Source of the DNA: Owenia fusiformis
Lineage: Eukaryota; Annelida; Polychaeta; Sabellida; Oweniidae
NCBI GenBank assembly: GCA_903813345.2
Contig: CAIIXF020000009.1
Span: forward strand, 4,552,347-4,616,346
DNA: 64,000 nucleotides
Direction: 5' to 3'
The position numbers and the translations under genes are program-made. Position 1 is the first letter of the stretch. Each line of letters opens with the position of its first letter. This document shows, one piece after another, positions 11,801 to 20,416 of this stretch. The notes below the pieces were generated by a model that had not been told where the DNA came from, did no database searches, and saw nothing but the letters and a program-made list of their open reading frames with translations.

Positions 11801-14800
11801 GAAAATTTTGAGTTGCATTGAAAGCACTGATTGGCTGACTAAATACCCCTTTACGGAACCACTTGAGACATACCTTTGCAGTTTGCAGCAACAGTTTAGA
11901 ATTTGGAAATCCAATGTTTTGCCCATCTCAAATATAATCTGTATTGTTGGAAATACACCATAAACTTATATTTTGATTCAATTAATAGTTTGTATTATCT
12001 TATAATCGGAAAAGCCATTGGTTGTTTTCAGCTCAATTGCTTTAACACTGGTCAGGTACCTATAGCTGAGTTTGATTTCTAGAATCTTAAGATTGATGGA
12101 TTTCCAGTGATGCTAGCTAGGTGCTGACCTGATCAGAAAATAAAGCTGGGGACAGAATATACTCTCTCTCAAGATAAACAATCAAGAGTTACGTGATCCA
12201 GGATCGATGAAGCGCTCAATCAGACAGGACCATTCCAGCAATGCTACTTCCAGCTTGTGAGGTGACCTAAGATGAAAGTAGTGGGTTAGTCAGTATCTCA
12301 GATTTCCATCCCTAGCTGATCCCAGCTTAAGAGATGGAGAGGCGAGAGCTGGCACCCACTGCAAGCATCTAGGTTCGGCTTCCAGAGTCTGGGACGATTG
12401 TACATTGGTCAGCCTTGGAGCACTCTTCGCTGATCTACTCTTGTGTTGTTATAGCTAAGCCCATTAAATTATTTTTGAACACTGATCAGTTTAGTGTAAA
12501 AACCAGCACTGGTAAATAGTTGGGGACTTTCCAGCTTGCGTTTAGGTAGTGAACATAAATTGTTAATTGTAATTATATACAGGACTAAACTTTGAAATTA
12601 TCAATTAAATTAAATGTATTAAGGAATCGACTTGTATGTCAAGGTAACTTTACAATCTATTGGACTTATGATAGGAGTCTAACGCTACATGTGTTTGTTT
12701 CAATTGTAGCTCCAGTGACTTTCACTCCTAAACCGGCTGCTCCGAAAAGTGCACCTGCCCCCTGGTCTCCCCCTAAACCAGCCCCTGGTGGCGGGAGTGG
12801 CACCAAATTTGGGCGTAAAGGAGATGCATCCTTGAAACGAGAAGGTGAAGGAATGTCTGGGCGTATACCAATGTGCGTCGCCTGCGGGGCAACAATCAGG
12901 TAATTTTTCTTGATGGTATTCTTTGGTTAATATTCAAAATGTGGCCATAATATATTCATTTTTATATTTTTGTCATTTTCAGAAATTAAGAATTCCAAAT
13001 TAATTTGTTTGTTAAAATAAGGGTCATTAAATTTTTTCTCAAATTTGCTTGTATTATTTGAATGAAATTAATAATTCAACTACTTTGCAACATTTTTGTC
13101 TCAGTGGCATTCGGTAAGTTATCCTAGCACAATAGCACAATATCACGGTTATTTATAACTATGGTTAAAAAACTCAGTTAAAAGAATCTTTCTAGTACTG
13201 TATTTGACAATCCTTCCTCATTTAGAATGTAGCACAGGAAATTCGGTGTATTCAAAACTTTGTAGTTTTTAATGAACTTGAGTAATTTCTTTTATAGTTA
13301 TTAGTGATCACAATTTTTTCATTTTTTATCACGCATTAGAGGTTATCCTTGAACTGGATTGGAAACTTTCTCTCCTTCAATGAAGCTATTTTTTCTCTAG
13401 CCATGGAGTTTATGTCTCACCTTTTTATCACCACTGAGCTATATTTTCACAATAGAGCTCTATTTTCACAATGGAGCTCTTTCTAGCAATGGAGCTATTC
13501 TCAAATTGGTGCTCTATTTTTCTCAAACTGAGCTTTCGTTAACAATTGAGCTGCATTCATTACCATTTCTCAGAACTTTCTCACCATGTTTTTTTCTATC
13601 ACCACAGAATTCTTTTTCTCAATATGCAGCTCTTTCACACCCTTTCATTGTGGAAGTCTCTTACACCCAGGAGGTTTTATATTGTCTCATAGCTCCTCTT
13701 TCTTTAAGCATGTACTAGACTATACTTCTAAGGTTTATGGTACATTATTGTAATGCTCAAATAATTATTCTCAATTTATTAAAAGCATGAATTTGTATAA
13801 AATAATATAATATGTAAGTTTTTATGAATGTTACATAAATATTTACTTAATATTGGTTATCTGCACTCTTCAAATAATTGCATGTTAAGTTTATATTTTC
13901 AATAAATTCATGAATATTTTTAAAATTATTAGGTGATGGTGTCATGGTTGGATTCTTTGTTAAAAATACTTGCACTTTAATTTTATTACTATGTTTGTCT
14001 ATTTGAAAAATAAAGAACTTGAAAAAAGAACAAATGTCTAGTCAATTTCCAATTTAGTAATGAACATTTACATTTGACCATATACCATGTATATATAAAT
14101 GAAACTAGTAATAACTGAATTTCTTCTTCGTTTTCTTTATTTTCTTTATTAATTTCATTATATATAATATATATATATATAAACATGTATCATAACAATT
14201 CACTCATCCTCAATTTGTGAAGGAAAGTCAACAAATTTGTACTGGGCTATATCATTTTAAAGTCAAATACAAACTGATTCTACCTTTCGTATGGTACTAC
14301 CAAGCATGTCCTCTCTTGATTTAACCATAATCTAAATCTGGCTGAATAACATGGATTTAAAGCAGTATCACCTGTCCTTTTGTGATAAACCGTCAATGTG
14401 GTATTACTTTTCAGAGGGCCCTTTATTCTTGCTCTTGGTAAGAGTTGGTGCCCTAACCACTTCACGTGTGCTAACACGGGTTGCGGGATGTCTCTCGTAG
14501 ACATTGGGTTTGTTGAAGAGAATGGTCAGCTGTATTGTGAACAGGACTATGCCAAATACTTCGCTCCACGCTGTCACAAGTGCAGTTCTGCCATTGTTGG
14601 GGTAAGTACAACATTATTGTCTCAAGTGCAGTTCTGCCATTGTTGGGGTAAGTGCAATATTATTTCCCTTGATCAACATCAGCTAGAAACACTGCCCTCT
14701 TACTTTTACAGTTTTTTATGAAATGGCATATATTATGATACTTTCAAGAAAGTGACTGTAAATTATTTCCTCAAGGGAATATCCTCTAAAATGTACTATT

Positions 14801-17204
14801 CCCAAAGTCACAGGCTGAGGGAATTGTTACATTTTAGAGGATATAATTGGTATTTGAGCAGAATATTGCCATCAATTTTGAAAAGCTGTAATTATAAAGA
14901 ATATTGATGATGAGTTAAATAAAATGTTTTGTGTACATGTATTAGGAATGCTTTAAAGTTTATCCAGTGAAAATTTCATGAAAAATTAATGAGAATTGAA
15001 AAGGTTATCAGGAAAATAGACGTGTATGGCTTGTTCTGTGCCTGCTACTATGTGGTGTTTCATGAGCCACCACATATTACTCAGGCCTGAAGCCAGGGGG
15101 GGGTTCGCAGGGTTCGGCTAAAAATTCTTTCAAAATCATGCAGTTTTTGACCATTTTGAGCACTTCTCTAGTGATTTTAGCCTAATTTGGACCAAAATTG
15201 TCAAATGTGAACCCCCCCTGGAAATTTTTGAAAATTGAACCCCCCTTGGCAAATCCTGGCTACGGGCCTGTTACTATTATACCATGCTTACATTTTTAGG
15301 AATGTGTAAAGGCAACTGGGCATGACTATCACCCTCATTGCTTCTTGTGCGCTCACTGCCGTCAACCAATTGGAAAAGGAGGCTTCCATATCGAGGAAGG
15401 TCAGCCTTACTGCTTGAAGGGTAAGTTATGTGTCCATTTTAAATCTATTGCTTAACCTCTTGAATACCCAGAGTGAAATAAGACTGGTGCCCAGAGGGAC
15501 GAGAAAATCCGTCACAAAATTTTTCACAAAAATTGCTCTCATTTGAACAATTTTCATCCAATTTACACAAAAATAGTTTTAAAACGTGTAGAAATGATCT
15601 CTGCCGTCCAATTTTACTAAGCTGAGCATCTAAAGTTGTATAGGTATGTAATAAAATGTCAAAAGGTGGCAAAAAATGAAAAATTCTCTGGTTTCATGCC
15701 AATTTTAGAGCCTGGGATTCAAGAGGTTAATTTCCTCATTGAATATGATATTTTCCTCTGAAGTTCCTTTTGAATAACATACAGTAAACCCTCTCAAGTG
15801 GAACACCTTTGGTGCCTCTAAAATGTGTACCACTTGGGAGGTGTTCCACTTATAGCAGTTCATTTAAAATGTGTTCCACTAGCAAGAGGTGTTGAACTTC
15901 TAGAGATGTTCCACTTTACAGGTTTCACTGAGTATTGAAGCCCAATTTTTTATTTCATAGTCATAATACAATTTTATTGAATTGCTTTTACAGATATATT
16001 AAAATTCACCTTTAATGCGAAGAAGTCTGCAAATTATCTGAAAGTGATATTAGTAGGTGGTCACTTGACTTTGCTGGATCCTTCAACACAGTTCTGGATA
16101 AACACTGCACTTGTCTTTAACATACATGTACATATTTTATTCATAATTGAATGTTCAGGTAATAGAAAGAGAAGCGCCTGTTAATACACAAGTTCCTTAA
16201 TTACAAAATTGCTGCTTCTCCCTCCTATTGATGACTTGCATCTTTTTCAGTTTACGGAGACATATTATTTATATTAGTAGGCGATCACTTGACTGTGAGG
16301 GGTCCTTCAACACAGGTTATCCAACCTGTCCATACACGTTCCTAAATCCAACATTAAGATCACAAAATTGCCACCTCTCCCTCCTTTTGATGACCTGCAT
16401 ATTTTTCAGATTGGGGAGACATGTTCCAGACCAAATGCCTTGGTTGTGAGTTTGCGATTGAACCTGGAGATAGATGGGTGGAGGCTTTGAATGGAAACTG
16501 GCACTCGGAGTGTTTCAACTGCTCTGTAAGTGAAGCTAAAATTATATGTCAAATGGGTTAATGAAAACACAGAATTAAATTCTGTGCTAAGGGCTGATGT
16601 GAAAAAATCAGTCCAATCCAGTGGGGATCGAACCCATGCAATATTAACTCTCACCTGTCTAGTTTTGAGTATATTTGTTACAGATACTCTCTGTAATATT
16701 GACTTAGGAAATAAACTCATTGTTAAAAGCATTGGTGTCTGTATATTGGTGTCTGTATAGTAGGTCTCATGTTTGATTTCATTCAAATTGTGCAAAGTTT
16801 AAAATATAAAATACAGTAGGAAATTAATAGCATGTAAATATTATGAAGATAGTCTCTGTATAGAAGCCTATTTTACTATGAAGTTTATAGATACAGATGT
16901 GTATGTTGTTCCTTGTAAAGACTTGTATTTCAATCCTGCAGAACATTTGTGTAAAATTAGGATGACAAGAATTACAATTGTTGAAAAAAATATTCATAAA
17001 TAGTGAATTGCCCATAGCAGATATTATTATTTTAAGTTAAGAAGATATTGCTATTACATTAAGAAGGATATCATTTTTATCTCATGGGATATTGACCATA
17101 TTTTGTCTTTTTATTTTTAGCAATGCCAAGTGAACTTAGAGGGACAAAGTTTCTATGCGAAACATGGGCGCCCATACTGCAAGAAACATGCTGGTGGATT
17201 CTAA
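2755..17204 (+). CDS. Zasp: Zasp/LDB3/Enigma-family PDZ-LIM protein, C-terminal 679 codons (12 exons)
   Basis: Scaffold of the muscle Z-disc and actin adhesion sites. In this family the PDZ domain and ZM region bind alpha-actinin, and the LIM domains recruit signalling and structural partners. Twelve exons (2755-2816, 3896-4098, 6676-6847, 7743-7948, 8231-8702, 9147-9323, 10666-10715, 12710-12899, 14415-14601, 15300-15420, 16410-16525, 17121-17204) sum to 2040 bases and read through with matching phases at every junction, ending in TAA. Order: Ser/Gln-rich start; 'SRTFMMLQ' block (about residue 75); ZM motif 'QYNTPIGLYS' (about 116); 'SRSFKYLQ' (about 203); proline-rich region with 'PPTKSYA' repeats; second ZM (about 345); 'SRTFKVLQ' (about 420); proline-rich linker; LIM1-3 from about 503 to 676. 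The PDZ exon is not in the window, so this is a partial gene. Vertebrate Enigma-type proteins have the same PDZ-linker-3xLIM plan. Assignment to the family is firm; the exact orthologue is less certain. Confidence 0.93.
3896..4098 (+). CDS. Zasp: Zasp exon b: first 'SRTFMMLQ' module
   Basis: The reading frame runs NNQPRAAPVQRAPAKP... to SRTFMMLQNMIDSGEG. An acceptor at 3894-3895 is preferred over the AG at 3901-3902 because only the former agrees with the phase of the preceding exon. The donor is gtaaga. The 'SATYQMLKQ' plus 'SRTFMMLQ' pattern is the diverged counterpart of the exons at 7743 and 9147. Confidence 0.88.
4799..4885. mobile_element. pogo/Tigger-like MITE fragment in a Zasp intron
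   Basis: After TA, the sequence CAGTACAACTGTCTAAGTGG resembles pogo-like terminal repeats and is shared with the element at 15782. Inside are further 'gttccactt' motifs. The right end is not clear, so this may be truncated. Confidence 0.45.
5136..6220. mobile_element. mariner-like transposon with ~200-bp terminal inverted repeats
   Basis: Both ends are flanked by TA (5134-5135 and 6221-6222). The left 200 bases (to 5335, ...cgtca) are nearly complementary to the right 200 bases (from 6021, tgacg...), both outer ends carrying the 'gtgatcaataagtaatgg' motif. The interior encodes, on the minus strand, a decayed piece of a transposase. The total of about 1.1 kb is shorter than a full mariner, so it is a non-autonomous, internally deleted copy. 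It lies in the Zasp intron between 4098 and 6676. Confidence 0.88.
5558..5851 (-). pseudogene. mariner transposase remnant
   Basis: A 97-residue open frame contains 'LLHMDNAPAHRS', the second catalytic Asp block of mariner-type DDE transposases, followed by 'APYCADLLTCDLF', which resembles the 'PYSPDLAPCD' third-Asp block. The two Asp are 35 residues apart, close to DD34D. The N-terminal DNA-binding part and the first Asp are missing, and the C-terminal part is degenerate. It is bounded by the long inverted repeats of the same element and is inactive. Confidence 0.8.
6454..6614. mobile_element. 161-bp MITE, CAGGGTGTTCAAAAAGTA termini
   Basis: The left end CAGGGTGTTCAAAAAGTA and the right end TACTTTTGGAACACCCTG are imperfect inverted repeats flanked by TA on both sides (6452-6453 and 6615-6616). 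No coding capacity. A TA-targeting Tc1/mariner derivative is most likely. It lies 62 bases upstream of the ZM exon at 6676. Confidence 0.8.
6676..6847 (+). CDS. Zasp: Zasp exon c: first ZM (Zasp-like motif) exon
   Basis: It encodes ELPTPALAKTQNKPQQ followed by 'VMHSQYNTPIGLYSADNALD', the ZM consensus found in Zasp/ALP/CLP-36 proteins and implicated in alpha-actinin binding. Acceptor ttttaaatttcag, donor gtaagt. Phase 1 in, phase 2 out. Together with the next exon it forms a 378-base cassette that enters and leaves in phase 1. Confidence 0.92.
7743..7948 (+). CDS. Zasp: Zasp exon d: second 'SRSFKYLQ' module
   Basis: It encodes '...KPSETMKLVQQEMKQES...' and then '...IQSRSFKYLQTSLDHGRG'. Acceptor tatgttatag. 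The donor is GAG|gttgga, weaker than the others in this gene, which could favour regulated splicing. It is homologous to the exon at 9147 ('QPSETMRLVQDQ', 'SRTFKVLQ'). Confidence 0.88.
8231..8702 (+). CDS. Zasp: Zasp exon e: proline-rich region plus second ZM motif
   Basis: At 472 bases this is the largest exon. It begins EPPPPNSDPPDGQAVSQPAP and is Pro/Gln/Ser/Thr-rich. It contains four 7-residue repeats of the type PPTK(S/P)Y(A/V) (about 8496-8573) and ends with 'VTAVMHSQYNTPIGLYSATN'. The ZM part matches the exon at 6676 almost residue for residue, while many third codon positions differ, so the duplication is old and the protein sequence is conserved. Acceptor taactttcag, donor gtaata. 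Confidence 0.93.
9147..9323 (+). CDS. Zasp: Zasp exon f: third 'SRTFKVLQ' module
   Basis: It encodes ELPTQEAKAIQPSETMRLVQ and then 'HSRTFKVLQSQMSGGG'. Acceptor cctgttttgtag, donor gtaagg. Unlike its two sister exons, which leave in phase 1, it leaves in phase 2. The following 50-base exon restores phase 1. Confidence 0.9.
9431..9820. repeat. AGTCAACATTATA minisatellite (~390 bp) in a Zasp intron
   Basis: About 29 tandem units of 12-14 bases (agtcaacatt followed by at, tat or ata) start about 110 bases after the exon ending at 9323. Variant spacers alternate in higher-order runs, indicating repeated local duplication. No coding frame or known function. Confidence 0.95.
10262..10473. repeat. 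106-bp tandem duplication with G-rich tract
   Basis: 'aactaataaagctat' occurs at 10262 and 10368. Each is followed by a similar stretch (tgttttgtcttgaat, cctatagtttggaagaaagtag versus cctacagtttggaagaaagtag) and ends in a G-run of variable length. It lies in the intron before the exon at 10666. Confidence 0.8.
10551..10602. mobile_element. 52-bp miniature inverted-repeat element
   Basis: CAGGGTGTTTCAT at the left and ATGGGACACCCTG at the right are inverted repeats flanked by TA on both sides. The termini match those of the 161-bp element at 6454. With only 52 bases it is essentially two ends joined, 63 bases upstream of an exon. Confidence 0.7.
10666..10715 (+). CDS. Zasp: Zasp exon g: short proline-rich exon
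   Basis: Encodes APAGPPSQGYKPAPAP. Acceptor cttgttacag, donor gtagga. Its 50 bases convert phase 2 to phase 1, so skipping it alone would break the frame. Confidence 0.85.
10716..12709. other. Zasp intron, no recognised genes
   Basis: About 2 kb of AT-rich intron. The stretch at about 12115-12440 is noticeably richer in G and C than its surroundings and contains 'ggttcggcttcc', reminiscent of a Pol III B box, so it may be a SINE relic. This is weak. Nothing else is recognised. Confidence 0.4.
12710..12899 (+). CDS. Zasp: Zasp exon h: linker and first half-finger of LIM1
   Basis: It encodes a Pro/Ala/Lys linker (APVTFTPKPAAPKSAPAPW...) and then '...GRIPMCVACGATIR', the first Cys pair of LIM1. 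Acceptor ttcaattgtag, donor gtaatt. It ends with two bases of the Arg codon, completed at 14415. Confidence 0.93.
12900..14414. other. Zasp intron, low complexity
   Basis: A degenerate 'gagct(c)...' repeat at about 13430-13550 (gagctctattttcacaatgg and variants) is visible. The rest is AT-rich with no recognisable genes. Confidence 0.4.
14415..14601 (+). CDS. Zasp: Zasp exon i: rest of LIM1 and start of LIM2
   Basis: Encodes RGPFILALGKSWCPNHFTC through '...LYCEQDYAKYFAPRCHKCSSAIVG'. The first finger of LIM1 has 'WCPNHFTC' where vertebrate Enigma proteins typically have 'WHPEEF.C'; as I recall, arthropod Zasp has the same WCPxHF arrangement. The C-terminal finger uses 'CANTGC' spacing. Acceptor ttacttttcag, donor gtaagt. 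The last 24 bases of the exon plus the donor are copied 46 bases downstream. Confidence 0.94.
14578..14655 (+). repeat. 46-bp tandem duplication of exon end plus splice donor
   Basis: 'caagtgcagttctgccattg' followed by ttggggtaagt occurs at 14578 and again at 14624, so the exon's 3' end and its donor exist twice. The downstream donor would add 46 bases and shift the frame. Confidence 0.9.
15082..15270. mobile_element. CAGGCCCGTAGCCAGG-family element, copy A
   Basis: A 189-bp element with CAGGCCTGAAGCCAGG at the left and CCTGGCTACGGGCCTG at the right, flanked by a perfect 5-bp duplication, TTACT (15077-15081 and 15271-15275). Its interior ('aaaatcatgcagtttttgac', 'ttttgagcacttctc') is shared with copies at 46550 and 55378. 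Non-coding. It lies in the Zasp intron just upstream of the exon at 15300. Confidence 0.85.
15300..15420 (+). CDS. Zasp: Zasp exon j: LIM2 domain
   Basis: Encodes ECVKATGHDYHPHCFLCAHC and on to '...FHIEEGQPYCLK'. His and Cys ligands of LIM2 (HPHC, CAHC, YC..D) are all present. Acceptor catttttag, donor gtaagt. Phase 0 in, phase 1 out. Confidence 0.95.
15782..15930. mobile_element. pogo/Tigger-like MITE
   Basis: It starts CAGTAAACCCTCTCAAGTGG after TA and ends CAGGTTTCACTG, an imperfect inverted repeat. It contains repeated 'gttccactt' motifs like the fragment at 4799. Non-coding. Confidence 0.6.
16046..16425 (+). repeat. Diverged tandem duplication spanning intron end and exon start
   Basis: 'attagtaggtggtcacttga' (16050) and 'attagtaggcgatcacttga' (16275) open two copies of about 210-225 bases, both running through 'ccctcct.ttgatgac.tgcat.tttttcag' into '...ggagacat'. 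The second copy contains the functional acceptor and exon start at 16410. The first retains an AG at 16249-16250 followed by a broken exon start (V-Y-G-D-I instead of D-W-G-D-M). Confidence 0.85.
16410..16525 (+). CDS. Zasp: Zasp exon k: end of LIM2 and first finger of LIM3
   Basis: Encodes DWGDMFQTKCLGCEFAIEPG and then 'DRWVEALNGNWHSECFNCS'. The LIM3 ligands CLGC and HSEC are present. Acceptor atatttttcag, donor gtaagt. Phase 1 in, phase 0 out. Confidence 0.95.
16560..16680 (-). repeat. tRNA-derived SINE-like fragment
   Basis: On the minus strand, 'atgggttcgatccccac' at 16621-16637 has a T-arm-like stem around TTCGATC, matching the Pol III B-box consensus. A convincing A box and tRNA cloverleaf are not visible, so this is probably a decayed SINE rather than a tRNA gene. 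Confidence 0.4.
17121..17204 (+). CDS. Zasp: Zasp exon l: end of LIM3 and stop
   Basis: Encodes QCQVNLEGQSFYAKHGRPYC and KKHAGGF followed by TAA. It completes the LIM3 zinc ligands (CSQC across the junction, YCKKH). Acceptor ttatttttag. Enigma proteins end shortly after 'CKKHA', as here. Confidence 0.96.
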   Translation, partial: QCQVNLEGQSFYAKHGRPYCKKHAGGF

Positions 17205-17905
17205 ACAACCCCATAAATACCCCCTGAATGTGACAAAAGGACCCCATAGAGACATGATAACAGGACCCGATTGTGACATGTTAGAAGGATCCTCATTTAA
17301 CTGTATACCATAACCAAAAGTATTGCATTGTTATCAGTTACAACAACATGTACCTTTTTGAAACAATAGAAGCTGTTATGTTTTACAAGCAATTGTATTT
17401 GAAACATTTGTAGAAAATGTATATTAGTTTATGGTTTGATCTGTATCATAGGTTCAACTTACTCAGCTATGCTTATAGCTTCACAACAAATATGCCTAAA
17501 TTTAAAACCTGAAAAGATGAACACTTTGAAGGTGAACACGCCTAAGGTGAACACTTTTAAGGTGGGTACTTCCAAGGTGAACACTTTTAAGGTGGATACT
17601 TCTGAGGTGAACACTTCTAAGGTGAACTCTCCTAAAGTGAACACTTTTCAGGTGGACACTTCTGAGGTGAATTTCATTGGAATCTTTGCTAAAAAGTAGC
17701 AGAATATGAAAACCTTTTTGGCGCCTAAACTGTGTTCATTTCATCACCAATTTTTGTATATCCAAGTACAGTATATCTATAATGTCTGAAGCTGCCTTTG
17801 CTGATATAATATCTTTGTCTACTGCTGAAACAAGTTCAAGACTATTTTCTACAAGTCAAATTCATACAATCTGAGTGCAGTGTTAAAAATAAAAAATAAA
17901 TAAAA
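17205..17905 (+). other. Probable Zasp 3' UTR with polyadenylation signals
   Basis: About 700 bases between the Zasp stop and a cluster of AATAAA hexamers at 17888, 17895 and 17899. The cluster is the likely poly(A) signal. The segment includes a 15-bp tandem repeat at 17514-17678. Confidence 0.6.
17514..17678 (+). repeat. 15-bp minisatellite (AAGGTGAACACTTCT) in the Zasp 3' UTR
   Basis: Eleven 15-base units, each a variant of aaggtgaacacttct. Because 15 is divisible by three the array is open in several frames on both strands (KVNTFKVDTSEVNTSKVN on plus), but it lies after the stop codon and has no splice support, so it is treated as non-coding. Confidence 0.9.
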
Positions 17906-19845
17906 TTATTATTCATGTTTTGTTTTGTTGCCATGGAAATGAAAATATTTGTTAGAAATATTGTATTGTTATATTAAGATTTAGACCTTTTGTATTGTTA
18001 ATATATGAAAACTATTTTAATCATTTTATAAATCTGCTTCAAATTGCCACAATGTACAGTATGATGCTTGCACATATATATCATATGTGCAAGTATATTT
18101 AATATATTTGCACCTCTGTATATCATAGGCTGGAAATGCTACCATATCGTGTTCTGACTGACATTGTACTGTTTTGTAGAAAATTCTAAAATTGGTTTTG
18201 AGTTTTATTTCGTTCTGTATTTTGTAGCTTTCATGTTTGAATCCTGCATGTTTTTGAAGAGAATTCAAAATGATAGAATAACTTCAGAGTTTACTAGTTT
18301 TGGTAGATTTTACAGCCATTTATATATTTACGGGCCACCCTGTATTTATTATGTATAATGTGAAATAGGAGATCACTTTGGTCTATGCAACTGCACTGCC
18401 ATATATGGCGATGCCATAAAGGTGTAATATAATTAACGTTATAATAATTATTTTAGCAGTAGAGATTTGAATACACCCTTGCTCACTTTTATGGGATTTT
18501 AAAATAAAATAAATAAAAAATACTAATCTTGTTTGAAGAGGTTTTTTGAATGAAGAAATAAAAAACTTTATGGATTGTTGACCAATCATACACTGCTTGA
18601 CTATCCGTAAAAGTAGCCGTTGTTTCTCATTTAGAAAACACAAAAAATATATCCATAAAAATGAGCAAGAGTGTTTGTAAGGATGTACAGGTTTTAGTTG
18701 ATTAACTTCACATTGTTTAGATAAGTTATAATGACCATGGATAGAACACTTGACTGACTAATTAATAATGATCTAATAAACAATTATAAATAAATAATAG
18801 TTGGAGCAATATTTTTCAGATTCAATGAATAGCCACCATCTTTTGATAGGAGTTTGCATTCATTGGTCCGATTTCTTGAATTTTCTAACATTAGGCTTAA
18901 TATAAATGTATTTTGTGTAAATATTTTTGATTTAGTTCAAGAGGAGGGTATGTTCATCTATGTGGCCGTTCACCTATGTGGCCGTTCACCTACATGTATA
19001 TGGCTGTCCACCAATGTGGCGATTCACCTACATGTGTGTGACTGTTCACCTATGTACACTCATTAATTGGCCTTCAGTTGTAACATTGCCTTCTGGGAAA
19101 GGACCCTCCTCTGATTTTGGTCGTAGCTTTAGATGGGTTTAAATGTCAACCAGAGGTGTTTTTATAGACGCTGTTATATCAACTTAGGCCAGGTATACAA
19201 AGTTTAACCAGTTATGCATTTATCAGAAAATATAAGAAAATATAAGATGCTTACTGAAGCTTTCCTTGAGTAACGCATTCTGGCCATCAAAATATCATTA
19301 ACATTGAGATTAAATTGCTATAAAAATGATTGAAATAGATGGGTCTTGGATAACAGGTCCCTGGCTGTTGTCTAGGATTTTCCTGGTTTCATGACATGTC
19401 ATAAAAAGTCTGCTAGGTGTACTCCTATCAGTTTTTGTGCTCTGTATCCTAATCGTTGATAGCTTGCTCCAGTCTGTGCACAGTTAATATCATAATAACA
19501 ACTTCTGTAGTCAAACCTGCTTGTTGCAATACTATTGTTTGAACCAATAAAGTTTGAAAAATAATTATTCCGTTGTTATGTATTTGTTCGCTGAAGCCAT
19601 GGTGAAGAATGTGATGAGTATCTATGATTGATAGTTATACGGATCTGTCTGAGGATATATAGAGGTTATACCTATGGGAAGGGATTGTATATTGAGTTTA
19701 GAGGGATGATATGATCTCTTTCCGAGGGACCGAGTAAACATATCATCCCGAAAGATAAACCCAATATACAATTCATGACCGGGGAGATCTGAAATTGACA
19801 AGGGAGATGGATGGCTCTTGAAAATATTTGTCAAGAATGTAGGTA

Positions 19846-19981
19846 TAGTAAAACCTGTCTTAGTTGACACATCTCCTGTGTTTAGTGAACGCCACTTCAA
19901 GACGCATTTTGCATTGAGTCCTGTCAACAGTGAACACTTTTGTTGCTCCATGGGTGATCAGTATATACAGGTTTTACTGTA
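19846..19981. mobile_element. pogo-like MITE
   Basis: TAGTAAAACCTGT at the left and ACAGGTTTTACTGTA at the right are inverted repeats. The 'CAGTAAAACC' terminus resembles that of the elements at 15782 and 4799. Non-coding. Confidence 0.65.
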
Positions 19982-20009
19982 GACTAGTTAATTGATCCAA
20001 TTTGATATA

Positions 20010-20416
20010 CAGGGTGGTCAAAAAATGGAAACCATTACATCATTTCCCTCTATCTTTGTCATTTTAAGGAAGAACTCCCCGATATTTTACACATATGTAC
20101 ATCATTCAATTTGATACGGCCTACTTATTTCATGACCATCAGATTGATAGTCACAATGTTGTAGCACTTTGCAGAGCATGCCCCAGTGACGCTGTCGGGA
20201 AACCTGTACTCTCCGTCTAAAATGTTCCTACTTGTGGCAGCGCGATGATGGCCAAACCTGAAACGTTATTCAAATTGCTGTTAAATTGTGACTTTCAGTC
20301 TGATGGCCATGAGATATGGTAGGGTGGTAGGAAATTGAATGAAATATCAGGGAGTAATTTTTTAAAATGACAAAGATATAAGGAAAATGCAGGGTTTCCA
20401 TTTTTTGACCACCTTG
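20010..20416. mobile_element. 407-bp MITE, CAGGGTGGTCAAAAAATGGA termini
   Basis: The left end CAGGGTGGTCAAAAAATGGA and the right end TCCATTTTTTGACCACCTTG are near-perfect inverted repeats flanked by TA (20008-20009 and 20417-20418). The complementarity continues inward (catttccctctatctttgtc against gacaaagatataaggaaaat). No transposase is visible. Confidence 0.88.

Noticed and set aside
17436-17699. An 87-codon plus-strand frame 'KVNT...' as a separate gene
   Set aside because: It lies between the Zasp stop codon and its poly(A) signals and consists of a 15-bp minisatellite.
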